NCBI GenBank assembly: GCA_013815405.1
Contig: JACDGF010000197.1
Span: 1 to 5,098, forward strand
Direction: 5' to 3'
DNA: 5,098 nucleotides
Origin: Caulobacteraceae bacterium
GTDB lineage: Bacteria; Pseudomonadota; Alphaproteobacteria; Caulobacterales; Caulobacteraceae
Shown here: piece by piece, positions 1 to 5,098 of the stretch
Numbering within the stretch: position 1 is the stretch's first letter
How the letters are laid out: every line of letters begins with the position of its first letter
Translations under genes and position numbers: made by a program
Notes under the pieces: generated by a model
Seen by the model: the letters and a program-made list of their open reading frames with translations, nothing else
What the model was told of the DNA's origin: nothing
The model's database searches: none

Positions 1-417
1 ATCCTGGGTTATGGTCTGGGCCGAGGTCCCCGCCGACAGATCGATGGCGGTCAGGGTCCCGGGCATGGGCGAGGTCAGCAGGGCCTGGGTGAGCGTGGCG
101 GCGATCGTGCCGGTGTTGGCGATGCTGGTCACGGAGCCGGATTTGTCGAGGATGGCGGTGGCCGCCCCGCCGACGCCGCCGGCGCCGCTGATGTTCGCCG
201 TGATCGACTTGCTGTTGGAGATGCTGGTCACCGACGCGCCCTGGTCGATCAGAATGCCGGTGACGGACACCGGAAGCGGCGCGGGGACGACGACCGTTCC
301 GACCGTGGTGTCGGTGGTGGCGGAATTGACCTGGGTCGACCGGCCGCTGATCGAGCCGTCGTTGACGATCGCCGCCACCGTCGCGCCGGACCCGATGTGG
401 ATGGCGGTGGCGTCGGC
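1..417 (-). repeat. Imperfect protein repeats in the passenger (ATAI-x-I..GxxVTSIxNxGSI type)
   Basis: Residues about 414-552 of the minus-strand protein contain four degenerate copies of a unit. The unit has a T-[AG]-I strand, then a Gly/Ser turn, then V-[TA]-[SA]-I, then N-x-[GK]-[ST]-I. Copies begin near residues 416, 465, 499 and 535, the last cut by the window edge. Spacing is therefore about 49, 34 and 36 residues, the long first interval being an inserted Thr/Val/Pro-rich stretch. At DNA level two copies share the 12-mer gatgctggtcac at 121-132 and 220-231, which encodes VTSI in both. Such turn-by-turn repeats fit a beta-helix stalk. Confidence 0.6.
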
Positions 418-1656
418 CTGATAGGCGTTGGCGGCGACATTGCCGGTGTTGTGAAGGCCGCCGTCGACGGACACCGCGCCCCCTCCGGCCACGCCGATCT
501 GGATCGCCGTGGCGGAGACGACGCCGGGCAGGTTGGGAGACGTCAGGGGGTCGAAGACGCCATCGGCGGCCACCGTGCCCTGGATGACCAGGCCGTAGCC
601 GTTGGCGTCCACGCCGACCTTTCCCAAGGTCACGTCGTGGCCGACCGCCCCGATCTGAAGGGCCGGGGCCGCGCCGAAGGAGGCGATCAGGCCGGTTCCC
701 TGGCTGGCGTCCGGCACGCCGTCGCCGTCCTGGTCCAGATTGGTGGTGCTGAGCGGGAAGGGGGCCGCGCTGACGATCAGGCCCTTGGCGACATCCGCGC
801 CTATGCTGACCGCGGGGCCGCCTTGTTGCAGCTCATCGGCGGTGTAGAGCAGGGAGACGGCCGGGTTGCTCGAGCGCACGGTGCTGCGATAGCCCGACGC
901 GGTGACCGAGCCGGAAATATCGACGCCGCCGCCGACCGCGCCGTCGATGACGACCGCCCGGGTCCCGACACCGCGGGCGGTGACGCCGGTGATCCTGACA
1001 TTTCCACCCACCCCGCCGGTGGATTTCACCTGGACGCCGACGGAGTTGTCGCCGGTGATGGTGATCGTGCCGTTGGCGACCGTCGCGGCGTCGCCCTGGG
1101 TGGCCGGTGGGGTGACGGTGAGCATCAGCAGGTCGCCGGTGATCGGCCCCTCGATGGAAATGCCCGCCGAATTATTGCCCTGGATGGTGATCGGACCGGT
1201 CGTGGTGATGCCGCCGACGAAGGGCGTCGCGCCAGTGACCTGGATGCCGATCCGGTTCGTGCCCTGGGCGAACGGGCCATCGGGCAGGCCGTCGCCGTTG
1301 CTGTCCGCCGGGACATAGGATTCGGTGAGGGTGATGGCGCCGGTGTTGGTGACCTGGCCGGTGTTGCCGCCCTCGATCAGGATGCCGACGGCGTTGTCCA
1401 CGTCCTTGAACGTGATCGACCCTTCGCTGGTGACTACATTGTCGCTGTCGAGCGTCACCGCCGCCCCCGAGGAGGTGGGGTTGATCGACCCGCTGGAGGT
1501 GATGTCGATGTCGTCGGGCAGGCCGCCGTTGACGGTCGCGGTGGTCACCGGCTGGGTGGTCGAAGTGGTGATCTGGGTCGCGGCGTGGACATGCCCGGCG
1601 GCGGCGGCCAGGAGGGGCGCGACCGCGACGGCCGCCGCGAGGAACTTGCGCTTCAT
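1..1656 (-). CDS. Autotransporter-like repeat-rich secreted protein, N-terminal part (C-terminus beyond the left edge)
   Basis: Reading the minus strand from the ATG at 1656 gives 552 uninterrupted codons to the window edge, so the gene is partial. The product starts MKRKFLAAAVAV and has a classic Sec signal peptide: basic n-region (K2-K4), Ala/Leu hydrophobic core (about 5-20) and a signal peptidase I site near VHA-A (after residue 25 or 26). The mature part is Gly/Ala/Thr/Val/Ile-rich, almost free of Cys, with recurrent short strands such as ITITGDNSVGVQV and ITIQGNNSAGISI. This suggests a right-handed beta-helix passenger. Two DxDGDGxPD-type loops lie at residues 118-126 and 308-316, and longer repeats occupy about 414-552. 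The pattern resembles type V autotransporter passengers common in caulobacters and sphingomonads (family recall). The expected outer-membrane beta-barrel would lie outside the window, so autotransporter status is inferred. A GAGGG Shine-Dalgarno lies 10 nt upstream. The gene is divergent from the kinase gene. Adhesin or other surface role is possible; substrate or ligand is unknown. Confidence 0.85.
   Translation of the reverse strand, partial: MKRKFLAAAVAVAPLLAAAAGHVHAATQITTSTTQPVTTATVNGGLPDDIDITSSGSINPTSSGAAVTLDSDNVVTSEGSITFKDVDNAVGILIEGGNTGQVTNTGAITLTESYVPADSNGDGLPDGPFAQGTNRIGIQVTGATPFVGGITTTGPITIQGNNSAGISIEGPITGDLLMLTVTPPATQGDAATVANGTITITGDNSVGVQVKSTGGVGGNVRITGVTARGVGTRAVVIDGAVGGGVDISGSVTASGYRSTVRSSNPAVSLLYTADELQQGGPAVSIGADVAKGLIVSAAPFPLSTTNLDQDGDGVPDASQGTGLIASFGAAPALQIGAVGHDVTLGKVGVDANGYGLVIQGTVAADGVFDPLTSPNLPGVVSATAIQIGVAGGGAVSVDGGLHNTGNVAANAYQADATAIHIGSGATVAAIVNDGSISGRSTQVNSATTDTTVGTVVVPAPLPVSVTGILIDQGASVTSISNSKSITANISGAGGVGGAATAILDKSGSVTSIANTGTIAATLTQALLTSPMPGTLTAIDLSAGTSAQTITQD
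709..735 (-). other. Calcium-binding-like loop 2 (DQDGDGVPD) in the passenger
   Basis: Residues 308-316 read D-Q-D-G-D-G-V-P-D, a DxDxDGxxD loop equivalent to loop 1. Both loops sit about 190 residues apart and are followed within a few residues by a Gln-Gly-Thr (QGT) turn. This suggests they occupy equivalent places in two duplicated blocks. Confidence 0.55.
1279..1305 (-). other. Calcium-binding-like loop 1 (DSNGDGLPD) in the passenger
   Basis: Residues 118-126 of the minus-strand protein read D-S-N-G-D-G-L-P-D. This matches the DxNxDGxxD pattern of thrombospondin type 3/EF-hand-like calcium loops. Calcium binding is inferred from the pattern only. Confidence 0.55.
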
Positions 1657-1666
1657 CAAAAAAATA

Positions 1667-1671
1667 CCCTC
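1667..1671 (-). promoter_or_regulatory. Ribosome binding site of the surface-protein gene
   Basis: The minus strand reads GAGGG here, 10 nt before the ATG at 1656. A run of seven T occupies most of that spacer. It supports this ATG as the start, together with the signal peptide directly after it. Confidence 0.6.
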
Positions 1672-1710
1672 AACTCGCGGCGGGTTTCGCAGGGGTGTCA
1701 TCGGCACAGC

Positions 1711-1740
1711 CTAATACGTCCGCAATTGGGCGCCTTTCAA
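1711..1740 (-). promoter_or_regulatory. Candidate sigma70-type promoter for the surface-protein gene
   Basis: On the minus strand, TTGAAA (1740-1735) is followed after 18 nt by TATTAG (1716-1711), close to the TTGACA and TATAAT consensus boxes. Transcription would begin near 1704, giving a leader of roughly 48 nt before the ATG at 1656. This is pattern matching only; alphaproteobacterial promoters are often more degenerate than this. Confidence 0.4.
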
Positions 1741-1763
1741 GGCAAAGCGGCGCGAGCCGGCGC

Positions 1764-1781
1764 CTGTCACGCCAAGGACAC
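1764..1781 (+). promoter_or_regulatory. Weak Pho-box-like motif upstream of the kinase gene
   Basis: CTGTCAC (1764-1770) matches the Pho-box half-site. After the canonical 4-bp gap comes AGGACAC (1775-1781), which matches the half-site at only 4 of 7 positions. The site lies about 53 bp before the kinase start, where PhoB autoregulation of a phoR gene would be plausible. The second half-site is poor, so chance is a real alternative. Confidence 0.25.
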
Positions 1782-1809
1782 ATCGGCGACATGGGATAAG
1801 GACCGTGTC

Positions 1810-1821
1810 GAATCGCGAGTC
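1810..1821. promoter_or_regulatory. Pair of GANTC sites just before the kinase start
   Basis: GAATC (1810-1814) and GAGTC (1817-1821) lie 13-24 bp before the kinase ATG. GANTC is the target of the cell-cycle methyltransferase CcrM in most alphaproteobacteria, and promoter sites can be read by GcrA. The sites are directly visible; any regulatory role is inferred. Confidence 0.3.
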
Positions 1822-1833
1822 TAGCTCAAGTCC

Positions 1834-3264
1834 ATGGCCGATCCGCTCAAAAACCTCCCCGCCCGCCGCGAGCGCGCGACCCTCGTCCTCCTGATCGCCT
1901 GCGCGATCGGCGCGGGAGCGCCGATCGCGCTCGCCAGCCTCGGCCAGGCGAGAATGGGCCCCGCCCTGATCGGGGCGGCGACGGTGGCCACCGTCGGGTT
2001 GATCCTGCTTTTCGTCCAGGCCCGCTCGGCGGGCTCCGCGCCGCCCGCGCCCGGTCCAGCCGAGCAGGAAACCGGCGCCGGCGCGGGGCAGCCCTTCGCG
2101 GCCGTGCTCGAACACCTGACCGATCCCATCCTGCTCGTGGCCGCCGGAGAGCGCCGCGATCTGAGCGCCCGCCGTTTCATCTTCGCCAACGTCGCGGCGC
2201 GTGAGCTGTTGCGCATCCAGAGGGCCGACGGACCCCTGACGACCGTGATCCGCGCGCCCGAGGTGCTGGCGGCGGTGGACGAGGCCCTGTTCGAGGCCAC
2301 GGCCGGTCATGCCCTCTACCAGTCGGGCGGCGTCCAGGACCGGGTTTGGCGGGCTCGAGCCCTGCCGCTGACGAGCGCCGGCGACGACCAAGGAACGGAT
2401 CGGCTGGCTCTGCTCACCCTTCGCGATGAAACCGAGATTCGCCGCAGCGAGCGCACGCGGGCCGATTTCCTGGCCAACGCCAGTCATGAATTGCGCACGC
2501 CGCTCGCCTCCCTCGCCGGCTTTATCGAAACCCTGCGCGGCCACGCCCGCGACGACGCGCAGGCGCGGGAGAAATTCCTGGCGATCATGCAAATCCAGGC
2601 CGAGCGCATGCGCCGCCTGATCGACGATCTGATGAGCCTGTCGCGGATCGAGCTTGGCGAACACATACCGCCCTCGGACCGGGTGGATCTGGGGCTGGCG
2701 ACGGCCGACGTCCTGGATGCGCTGGATCCCCTGGCGGCGGAGCGGGGCGTTTCCTTCAACCCCACGCTCCCGGTCATGGGCGAGGCGATGGTGGTCGGCG
2801 ACCGGGACCAGATCCTGCAGGTGATCCAGAATCTCGCCGAGAACGCCTTGAAGTTCACCCCGCGCGGTGGAACCGTCGAGGTGGAAATCGTCGCGGGCGT
2901 GGGCGCGGCGGCGGCCGCGGCGCCCCTGTCGATCTCGGCGGCGCATCTGTCCCTGCTCACGCCGGACCACGCCGCCGGCGGGCGCTATGCGGCGCTGCGG
3001 GTGCGCGACGCCGGCCCGGGCATCGCCCGTACGCGCCTGCCGCGCCTGACCGAGCGCTTCTATCGGGTCGAGGGCCAGAAGAGCGGCGAGCATTCCGGAA
3101 CGGGGCTGGGCCTCGCGATCGTCAAGCACATCATCAATCGCCATCGCGGCGGCCTGACGGTGGAAAGCGCCGAGGGGCAGGGGTCGACCTTCACCGCCTA
3201 TGTGCCGATGGCCGAGGAGGCGAAAACGCCATCTGTCGCGCCACCCGCGCCGGTGCTAGGCTGA
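1834..3264 (+). CDS. phoR: PhoR-type membrane sensor histidine kinase (PAS-HisKA-HATPase_c)
   Basis: The 476-residue product is an inner-membrane sensor kinase that should autophosphorylate on histidine and pass phosphate to a response regulator (PhoB if it is the true PhoR). Two hydrophobic segments (about 16-36 and 43-62) form an N-terminal hairpin with almost no periplasmic loop. A Pro/Ala-rich linker follows, then a PAS-like domain (about 86-200). HisKA carries the phospho-acceptor H218 in ASHELRTPL. The ATPase domain shows the N box (N333, N337), G1 DAGPGI (392-397), an F box around ERFYR (407-411) and G2 GTGLGLAIV (422-430), so it looks catalytically intact. An Ala-rich insertion sits at about 353-384, between the N and G1 boxes. 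The lack of a periplasmic sensor and the RLTERFYRVEG tract suit PhoR, but no phoB or pst gene is in view, so the symbol is tentative. The ATG is the first start after an in-frame TAG at 1822-1824. No good Shine-Dalgarno precedes it. It is the first gene of a probable operon. Confidence 0.9.
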   Translation: MADPLKNLPARRERATLVLLIACAIGAGAPIALASLGQARMGPALIGAATVATVGLILLFVQARSAGSAPPAPGPAEQETGAGAGQPFAAVLEHLTDPILLVAAGERRDLSARRFIFANVAARELLRIQRADGPLTTVIRAPEVLAAVDEALFEATAGHALYQSGGVQDRVWRARALPLTSAGDDQGTDRLALLTLRDETEIRRSERTRADFLANASHELRTPLASLAGFIETLRGHARDDAQAREKFLAIMQIQAERMRRLIDDLMSLSRIELGEHIPPSDRVDLGLATADVLDALDPLAAERGVSFNPTLPVMGEAMVVGDRDQILQVIQNLAENALKFTPRGGTVEVEIVAGVGAAAAAAPLSISAAHLSLLTPDHAAGGRYAALRVRDAGPGIARTRLPRLTERFYRVEGQKSGEHSGTGLGLAIVKHIINRHRGGLTVESAEGQGSTFTAYVPMAEEAKTPSVAPPAPVLG

Positions 3265-3271
3265 TCGTCGC

Positions 3272-3279
3272 GAGAGGAG
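3272..3279 (+). promoter_or_regulatory. Shine-Dalgarno that fixes the VOC gene start
   Basis: GAGAGGAG is the strongest ribosome binding site in the window. It ends 7 nt before CTG at 3287 but 25 nt before the only in-frame GTG at 3305. It therefore points to a CTG start. Confidence 0.65.
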
Positions 3280-3286
3280 CGACCCC

Positions 3287-3760
3287 CTGCTGCGCACCGA
3301 CCACGTGGTTTTTCCGATTTGGGAGGCGGAAGCCAGCCTGACCTTCTATGGGGAGGTGCTGGGCCTGCCGTTGATCGACGCTTTCGGCGGCGACGATTGG
3401 GGCGGCATGCCCTGGCTGATGATGATCTTCGCTGTGGGAGACGGGCGCGAACTGGTGCTGGTAGCCCGGCGGGGCGCGGCGCCCCCGAGCGACGACACGA
3501 CCCCCGCGGACATCCGACACTACGCGTTTTCGGTGGGCAGCGCCGACAAGCAGGACGCTTGGCGCGCGAAGCTGGCGACGGCCGGCGTGAACCTGTGGGA
3601 GGAGGACCATGGGCGTCAGCACTCGCTTTATTTCGCCGATCCCAACGGAGTGATCCTGGAGATCACCACACCGGCCTCGAGCCCCGGCTCAACGCCCAGA
3701 CCGGAGGCCCTGGCCTTCGCTCGCGGCTGGATCCGCGAGACCGCCGCCTTGACCCTCTGA
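3287..3760 (+). CDS. VOC superfamily (glyoxalase/bleomycin-resistance/dioxygenase fold) protein, probable CTG start
   Basis: This 157-residue protein is a single two-module vicinal oxygen chelate domain, the usual length for such cytoplasmic metalloproteins. Module one opens with TDHVVF and includes FYGEVLGLPL and ELVLV. Module two has RHYAFSV and ends LYFADPNGVILEI. Likely metal ligands are H6, H78 and E125, with E55 at the equivalent place in module one. The C-terminal tail (about 130-157) is outside the domain. Start choice: an in-frame TAG lies at 3257-3259. Between it and GTG 3305 there is no ATG, GTG or TTG, only CTG at 3287 and 3290. GTG 3305 would delete the first beta-strand and H6, and lies too far from the GAGAGGAG ribosome site; CTG 3287 is ideally spaced. 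The gene begins 22 bp after the kinase stop and is followed closely by purD, so an operon is likely. Substrate cannot be assigned: lyase, isomerase, dioxygenase and thiol-transferase activities all occur in this fold. Confidence 0.85.
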   Translation: MLRTDHVVFPIWEAEASLTFYGEVLGLPLIDAFGGDDWGGMPWLMMIFAVGDGRELVLVARRGAAPPSDDTTPADIRHYAFSVGSADKQDAWRAKLATAGVNLWEEDHGRQHSLYFADPNGVILEITTPASSPGSTPRPEALAFARGWIRETAALTL

Positions 3761-3773
3761 GGCGTTTCACGCC
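3761..3773 (+). other. Small perfect hairpin between VOC stop and purD
   Basis: GGCGT-TTC-ACGCC directly follows the VOC stop codon and can fold into a 5-bp stem with a 3-nt loop. No T-run follows (AAGGCGG comes next), so it does not look like an intrinsic terminator. At most it might influence mRNA processing or purD translation. A 5-bp inverted repeat is easily found by chance in GC-rich DNA. Confidence 0.35.
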
Positions 3774-3785
3774 AAGGCGGCGCGA

Positions 3786-5075
3786 ATGAAAGTTCTCCTC
3801 GTCGGTTCGGGCGGCCGCGAGCACGCCCTGGCGTGGAAGATCGCCCGATCGCCCCTGTTGAAGCGCCTGGTCTGCGCCCCTGGGAATCCGGGCATGGCGA
3901 TGCTCGGAGAAATCCGCGACACCACGGCGGACGACGCGGAAGGACAGGTCGCCCTGGCGCGGGAGGTGGGCGCCGACCTGGTCGTCCTTGGTCCGGAGAC
4001 GGCGATCGCCGCGGGCCTGGCCGATCGTCTTTCGGTGGCGGGAATCCCCTGCTTCGGGCCGACCGCCGGGGCGGGGCGGCTGGAGTCTTCCAAAGCCTTC
4101 GCCAAGGCCTTCGCCCAGCGCCACGGCATTCCGAGCGGCCGATTCGGGGTGTTCGGCGAGGCGGGGCCGGCCAAGGCCTTTCTGGCCGGGTTCGATCCGC
4201 CCTTCGTGGTCAAGGCGGACGGCTTGGCGGCCGGCAAGGGCGTGGTCGTCGCGACGACCCTGGACGAGGCCGAAGCCGCGGTCGACGACGCGCTCGGCGG
4301 CCGGTTCGGCGCCGCCGGCGCCCGCGTGGTGATCGAGGCGTTCATGGAGGGCGAGATCGCCTCCCTGTTCGCCCTTTGCGACGGAGAGACGAACCTGCTC
4401 TTCGGCGGCGCCCAGGACCACAAGCGGGCTTACGAGGGCGAGCGGGGGCCCAACACCGGCGGGATGGGCGCCTATTCCCCCGCGCCGGTGCTTTCGGACC
4501 GCACGGTGGAAGCGGCCAGGTCACAGCTGATCGAGCCGGCGCTGGCCGGGATCGCCGCCGAGGGCGCGCCCTATCGGGGGGTGTTGTTCTGCGAAATGAT
4601 GGTCAGCGCCGAGGGCCCCCGGCTGATCGAATTCAACGCCCGATTCGGCGATCCCGAATGCCAGGTGCTGATGATGCGCCTGAACAGCGATATTCTTCCT
4701 TATCTGTCGGCCGCGGCCACCGGCCGGCTCGCTAGGCTGCCGGCGCCGGAATGGCGCGAGGAGGCGGCGATCTGCGTCGTTCTGGCCGCCGAAGGTTATC
4801 CAGGCCAACCGAGCACCGGCCAGGTAATCGCCGGCGCCGAGGCGGATTTCGGCGAAGCGGTGACGGTCTTCCACGCCGGGACGGCCCGGCGCGCCGACGG
4901 CGCCCTGATCGTGTCCGGCGGGCGGGTGCTGAACGTCTGCGCGCGCGGGCCGACCCTCGCCGCCGCCCGCGACCTGGCCTACCGCGCCGTCGACCACATC
5001 GATTTGCCAGGGGGTTTCCACCGCCGGGACATCGGCTGGCGGGCCCTCGGGGATCGGCCGCCCGCGCGCCTTTGA
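3786..5075 (+). CDS. purD: Phosphoribosylamine-glycine ligase (GAR synthetase)
   Basis: PurD is the cytoplasmic ATP-grasp enzyme that joins 5-phosphoribosylamine and glycine, hydrolysing ATP, to make glycinamide ribonucleotide, step two of purine synthesis. The 429-residue product is full length for the family. The N domain starts MKVLLVGSGGREHALAWK and has APGNPG (31-36) and LGPE (68-71). The ATP-grasp core has LESSKAFAK (99-107), VVKADGLAAGKG (141-152) and the glycine/PRA-binding tract QDHKR then GPNTGGMGAYSPAP (210-234). The metal/ATP site EFNARFGDPE (282-291) contains the PurD signature. The C domain includes VFHAGT (361-366), SGGRVL (377-382) and the usual DIGWRA end (415-420). No key motif is missing. 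A modest AAGG ribosome site (3774-3777) lies 8 nt before the ATG. The gene starts 25 bp after the VOC stop, so cotranscription with it and the kinase is likely; a separate promoter is not evident. The stop lies 23 bp before the window edge and no terminator is seen there. Confidence 0.97.
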   Translation: MKVLLVGSGGREHALAWKIARSPLLKRLVCAPGNPGMAMLGEIRDTTADDAEGQVALAREVGADLVVLGPETAIAAGLADRLSVAGIPCFGPTAGAGRLESSKAFAKAFAQRHGIPSGRFGVFGEAGPAKAFLAGFDPPFVVKADGLAAGKGVVVATTLDEAEAAVDDALGGRFGAAGARVVIEAFMEGEIASLFALCDGETNLLFGGAQDHKRAYEGERGPNTGGMGAYSPAPVLSDRTVEAARSQLIEPALAGIAAEGAPYRGVLFCEMMVSAEGPRLIEFNARFGDPECQVLMMRLNSDILPYLSAAATGRLARLPAPEWREEAAICVVLAAEGYPGQPSTGQVIAGAEADFGEAVTVFHAGTARRADGALIVSGGRVLNVCARGPTLAAARDLAYRAVDHIDLPGGFHRRDIGWRALGDRPPARL

Positions 5076-5098
5076 AACCCGCCGGCCTGTCGCTAGAG

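Larger units (their letters stand above)
1657..1833. other. Divergent intergenic region between the surface-protein gene and the kinase gene
   Basis: This 177-bp stretch separates two divergent starts and must hold both promoters. It is less GC-extreme near 1658-1725 than the flanking genes, with a run of seven A at 1658-1664. Individual candidate sites are listed separately. Long open frames that cross it on either strand are antisense shadows of the flanking genes and have no ribosome binding site or recognisable product. I found no convincing -35/-10 pair for the plus-strand kinase gene. Confidence 0.7.

Noticed and set aside
1..417. Tandem DNA repeat or CRISPR-like array in the passenger repeats
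   Set aside because: Similarity is at protein level with irregular spacing and only short shared DNA words. There are no uniform repeats and spacers.
1767..1777. The 11-mer TCACGCCAAGG occurring both here and at 3767-3777
   Set aside because: I considered a shared regulatory element or short dispersed repeat. Only two copies, no extended similarity and different contexts (intergenic promoter versus purD ribosome site) make chance the simplest explanation.
1765..1780. Palindrome TGTC-N8-GACA as a dimeric repressor operator
   Set aside because: The arms are only 4 bp and overlap the better-motivated Pho-like half-site. There is no second copy or known matching regulator.
397..1824. A 475-codon open frame on the plus strand covering the surface-protein gene
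   Set aside because: It is the antisense shadow of the minus-strand gene. Its translation is Gly/Asp/Arg/Ala/Val low-complexity with no recognisable domain and no ribosome site, and the opposite strand has a signal peptide and coherent repeats.
1711..3144. A 477-codon open frame on the minus strand covering the kinase gene
   Set aside because: It is antisense to a kinase with all catalytic boxes intact. Its composition (Arg/Gly/Gln/Asp/His) is typical of a complementary-strand artefact in GC-rich DNA.
3761..3773. Intrinsic terminator between the VOC gene and purD
   Set aside because: The stem is only 5 bp and is not followed by a T-run, so it should not terminate transcription. It is kept only as a small hairpin.
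3663..4421. A 252-codon open frame on the minus strand covering the start of purD
   Set aside because: It overlaps a fully conserved purD in antisense and has no domain or ribosome site of its own.
5076..5098. A terminator or next-gene start after purD
   Set aside because: Only 23 bp remain, with no convincing hairpin plus T-run and no start codon with a ribosome site.

Overview
The window looks like ordinary chromosomal DNA from a high-GC alphaproteobacterium. Caulobacterales (Caulobacter, Phenylobacterium and relatives) is my best guess. The basis is strong G/C preference at third codon positions, a PhoR-type kinase and PurD with alphaproteobacterial-looking sequence, a surface protein resembling the autotransporters common in caulobacters and sphingomonads, and GANTC sites (the CcrM methylation motif) in the divergent promoter region. 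This placement rests on recall of the families, not on a search.

Layout. Positions 1-1656, minus strand: the N-terminal 552 codons of a large secreted, repeat-rich, autotransporter-like protein. It begins with a clear signal peptide and runs off the left edge without a stop, so its C-terminal part (expected beta-barrel) is not visible. Positions 1657-1833: a 177-bp divergent intergenic region with a plausible sigma70-type promoter for the minus-strand gene, a weak Pho-box-like motif and two closely spaced GANTC sites. Positions 1834-5075, plus strand: three closely spaced genes that probably form one operon. They are a two-transmembrane PAS/HisKA/HATPase sensor kinase of the PhoR type, a small VOC (glyoxalase/dioxygenase fold) protein, and PurD (GAR synthetase, second step of purine synthesis). 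Gaps are 22 and 25 bp. The last 23 bp hold nothing I can identify.

How the genes work together: the kinase is probably a phosphate-responsive PhoR, but no response regulator or pst genes are in view. PurD is housekeeping. The VOC protein has no deducible substrate. The three share transcription more obviously than a pathway. The most useful corrections are (i) the large minus-strand gene that is open at the window edge and (ii) the start of the VOC gene. The VOC start is best placed at a CTG codon behind a strong Shine-Dalgarno, because the only in-frame GTG would remove the first metal-binding histidine. I do not see evidence of a novel system, mobile element, CRISPR array or RNA gene.
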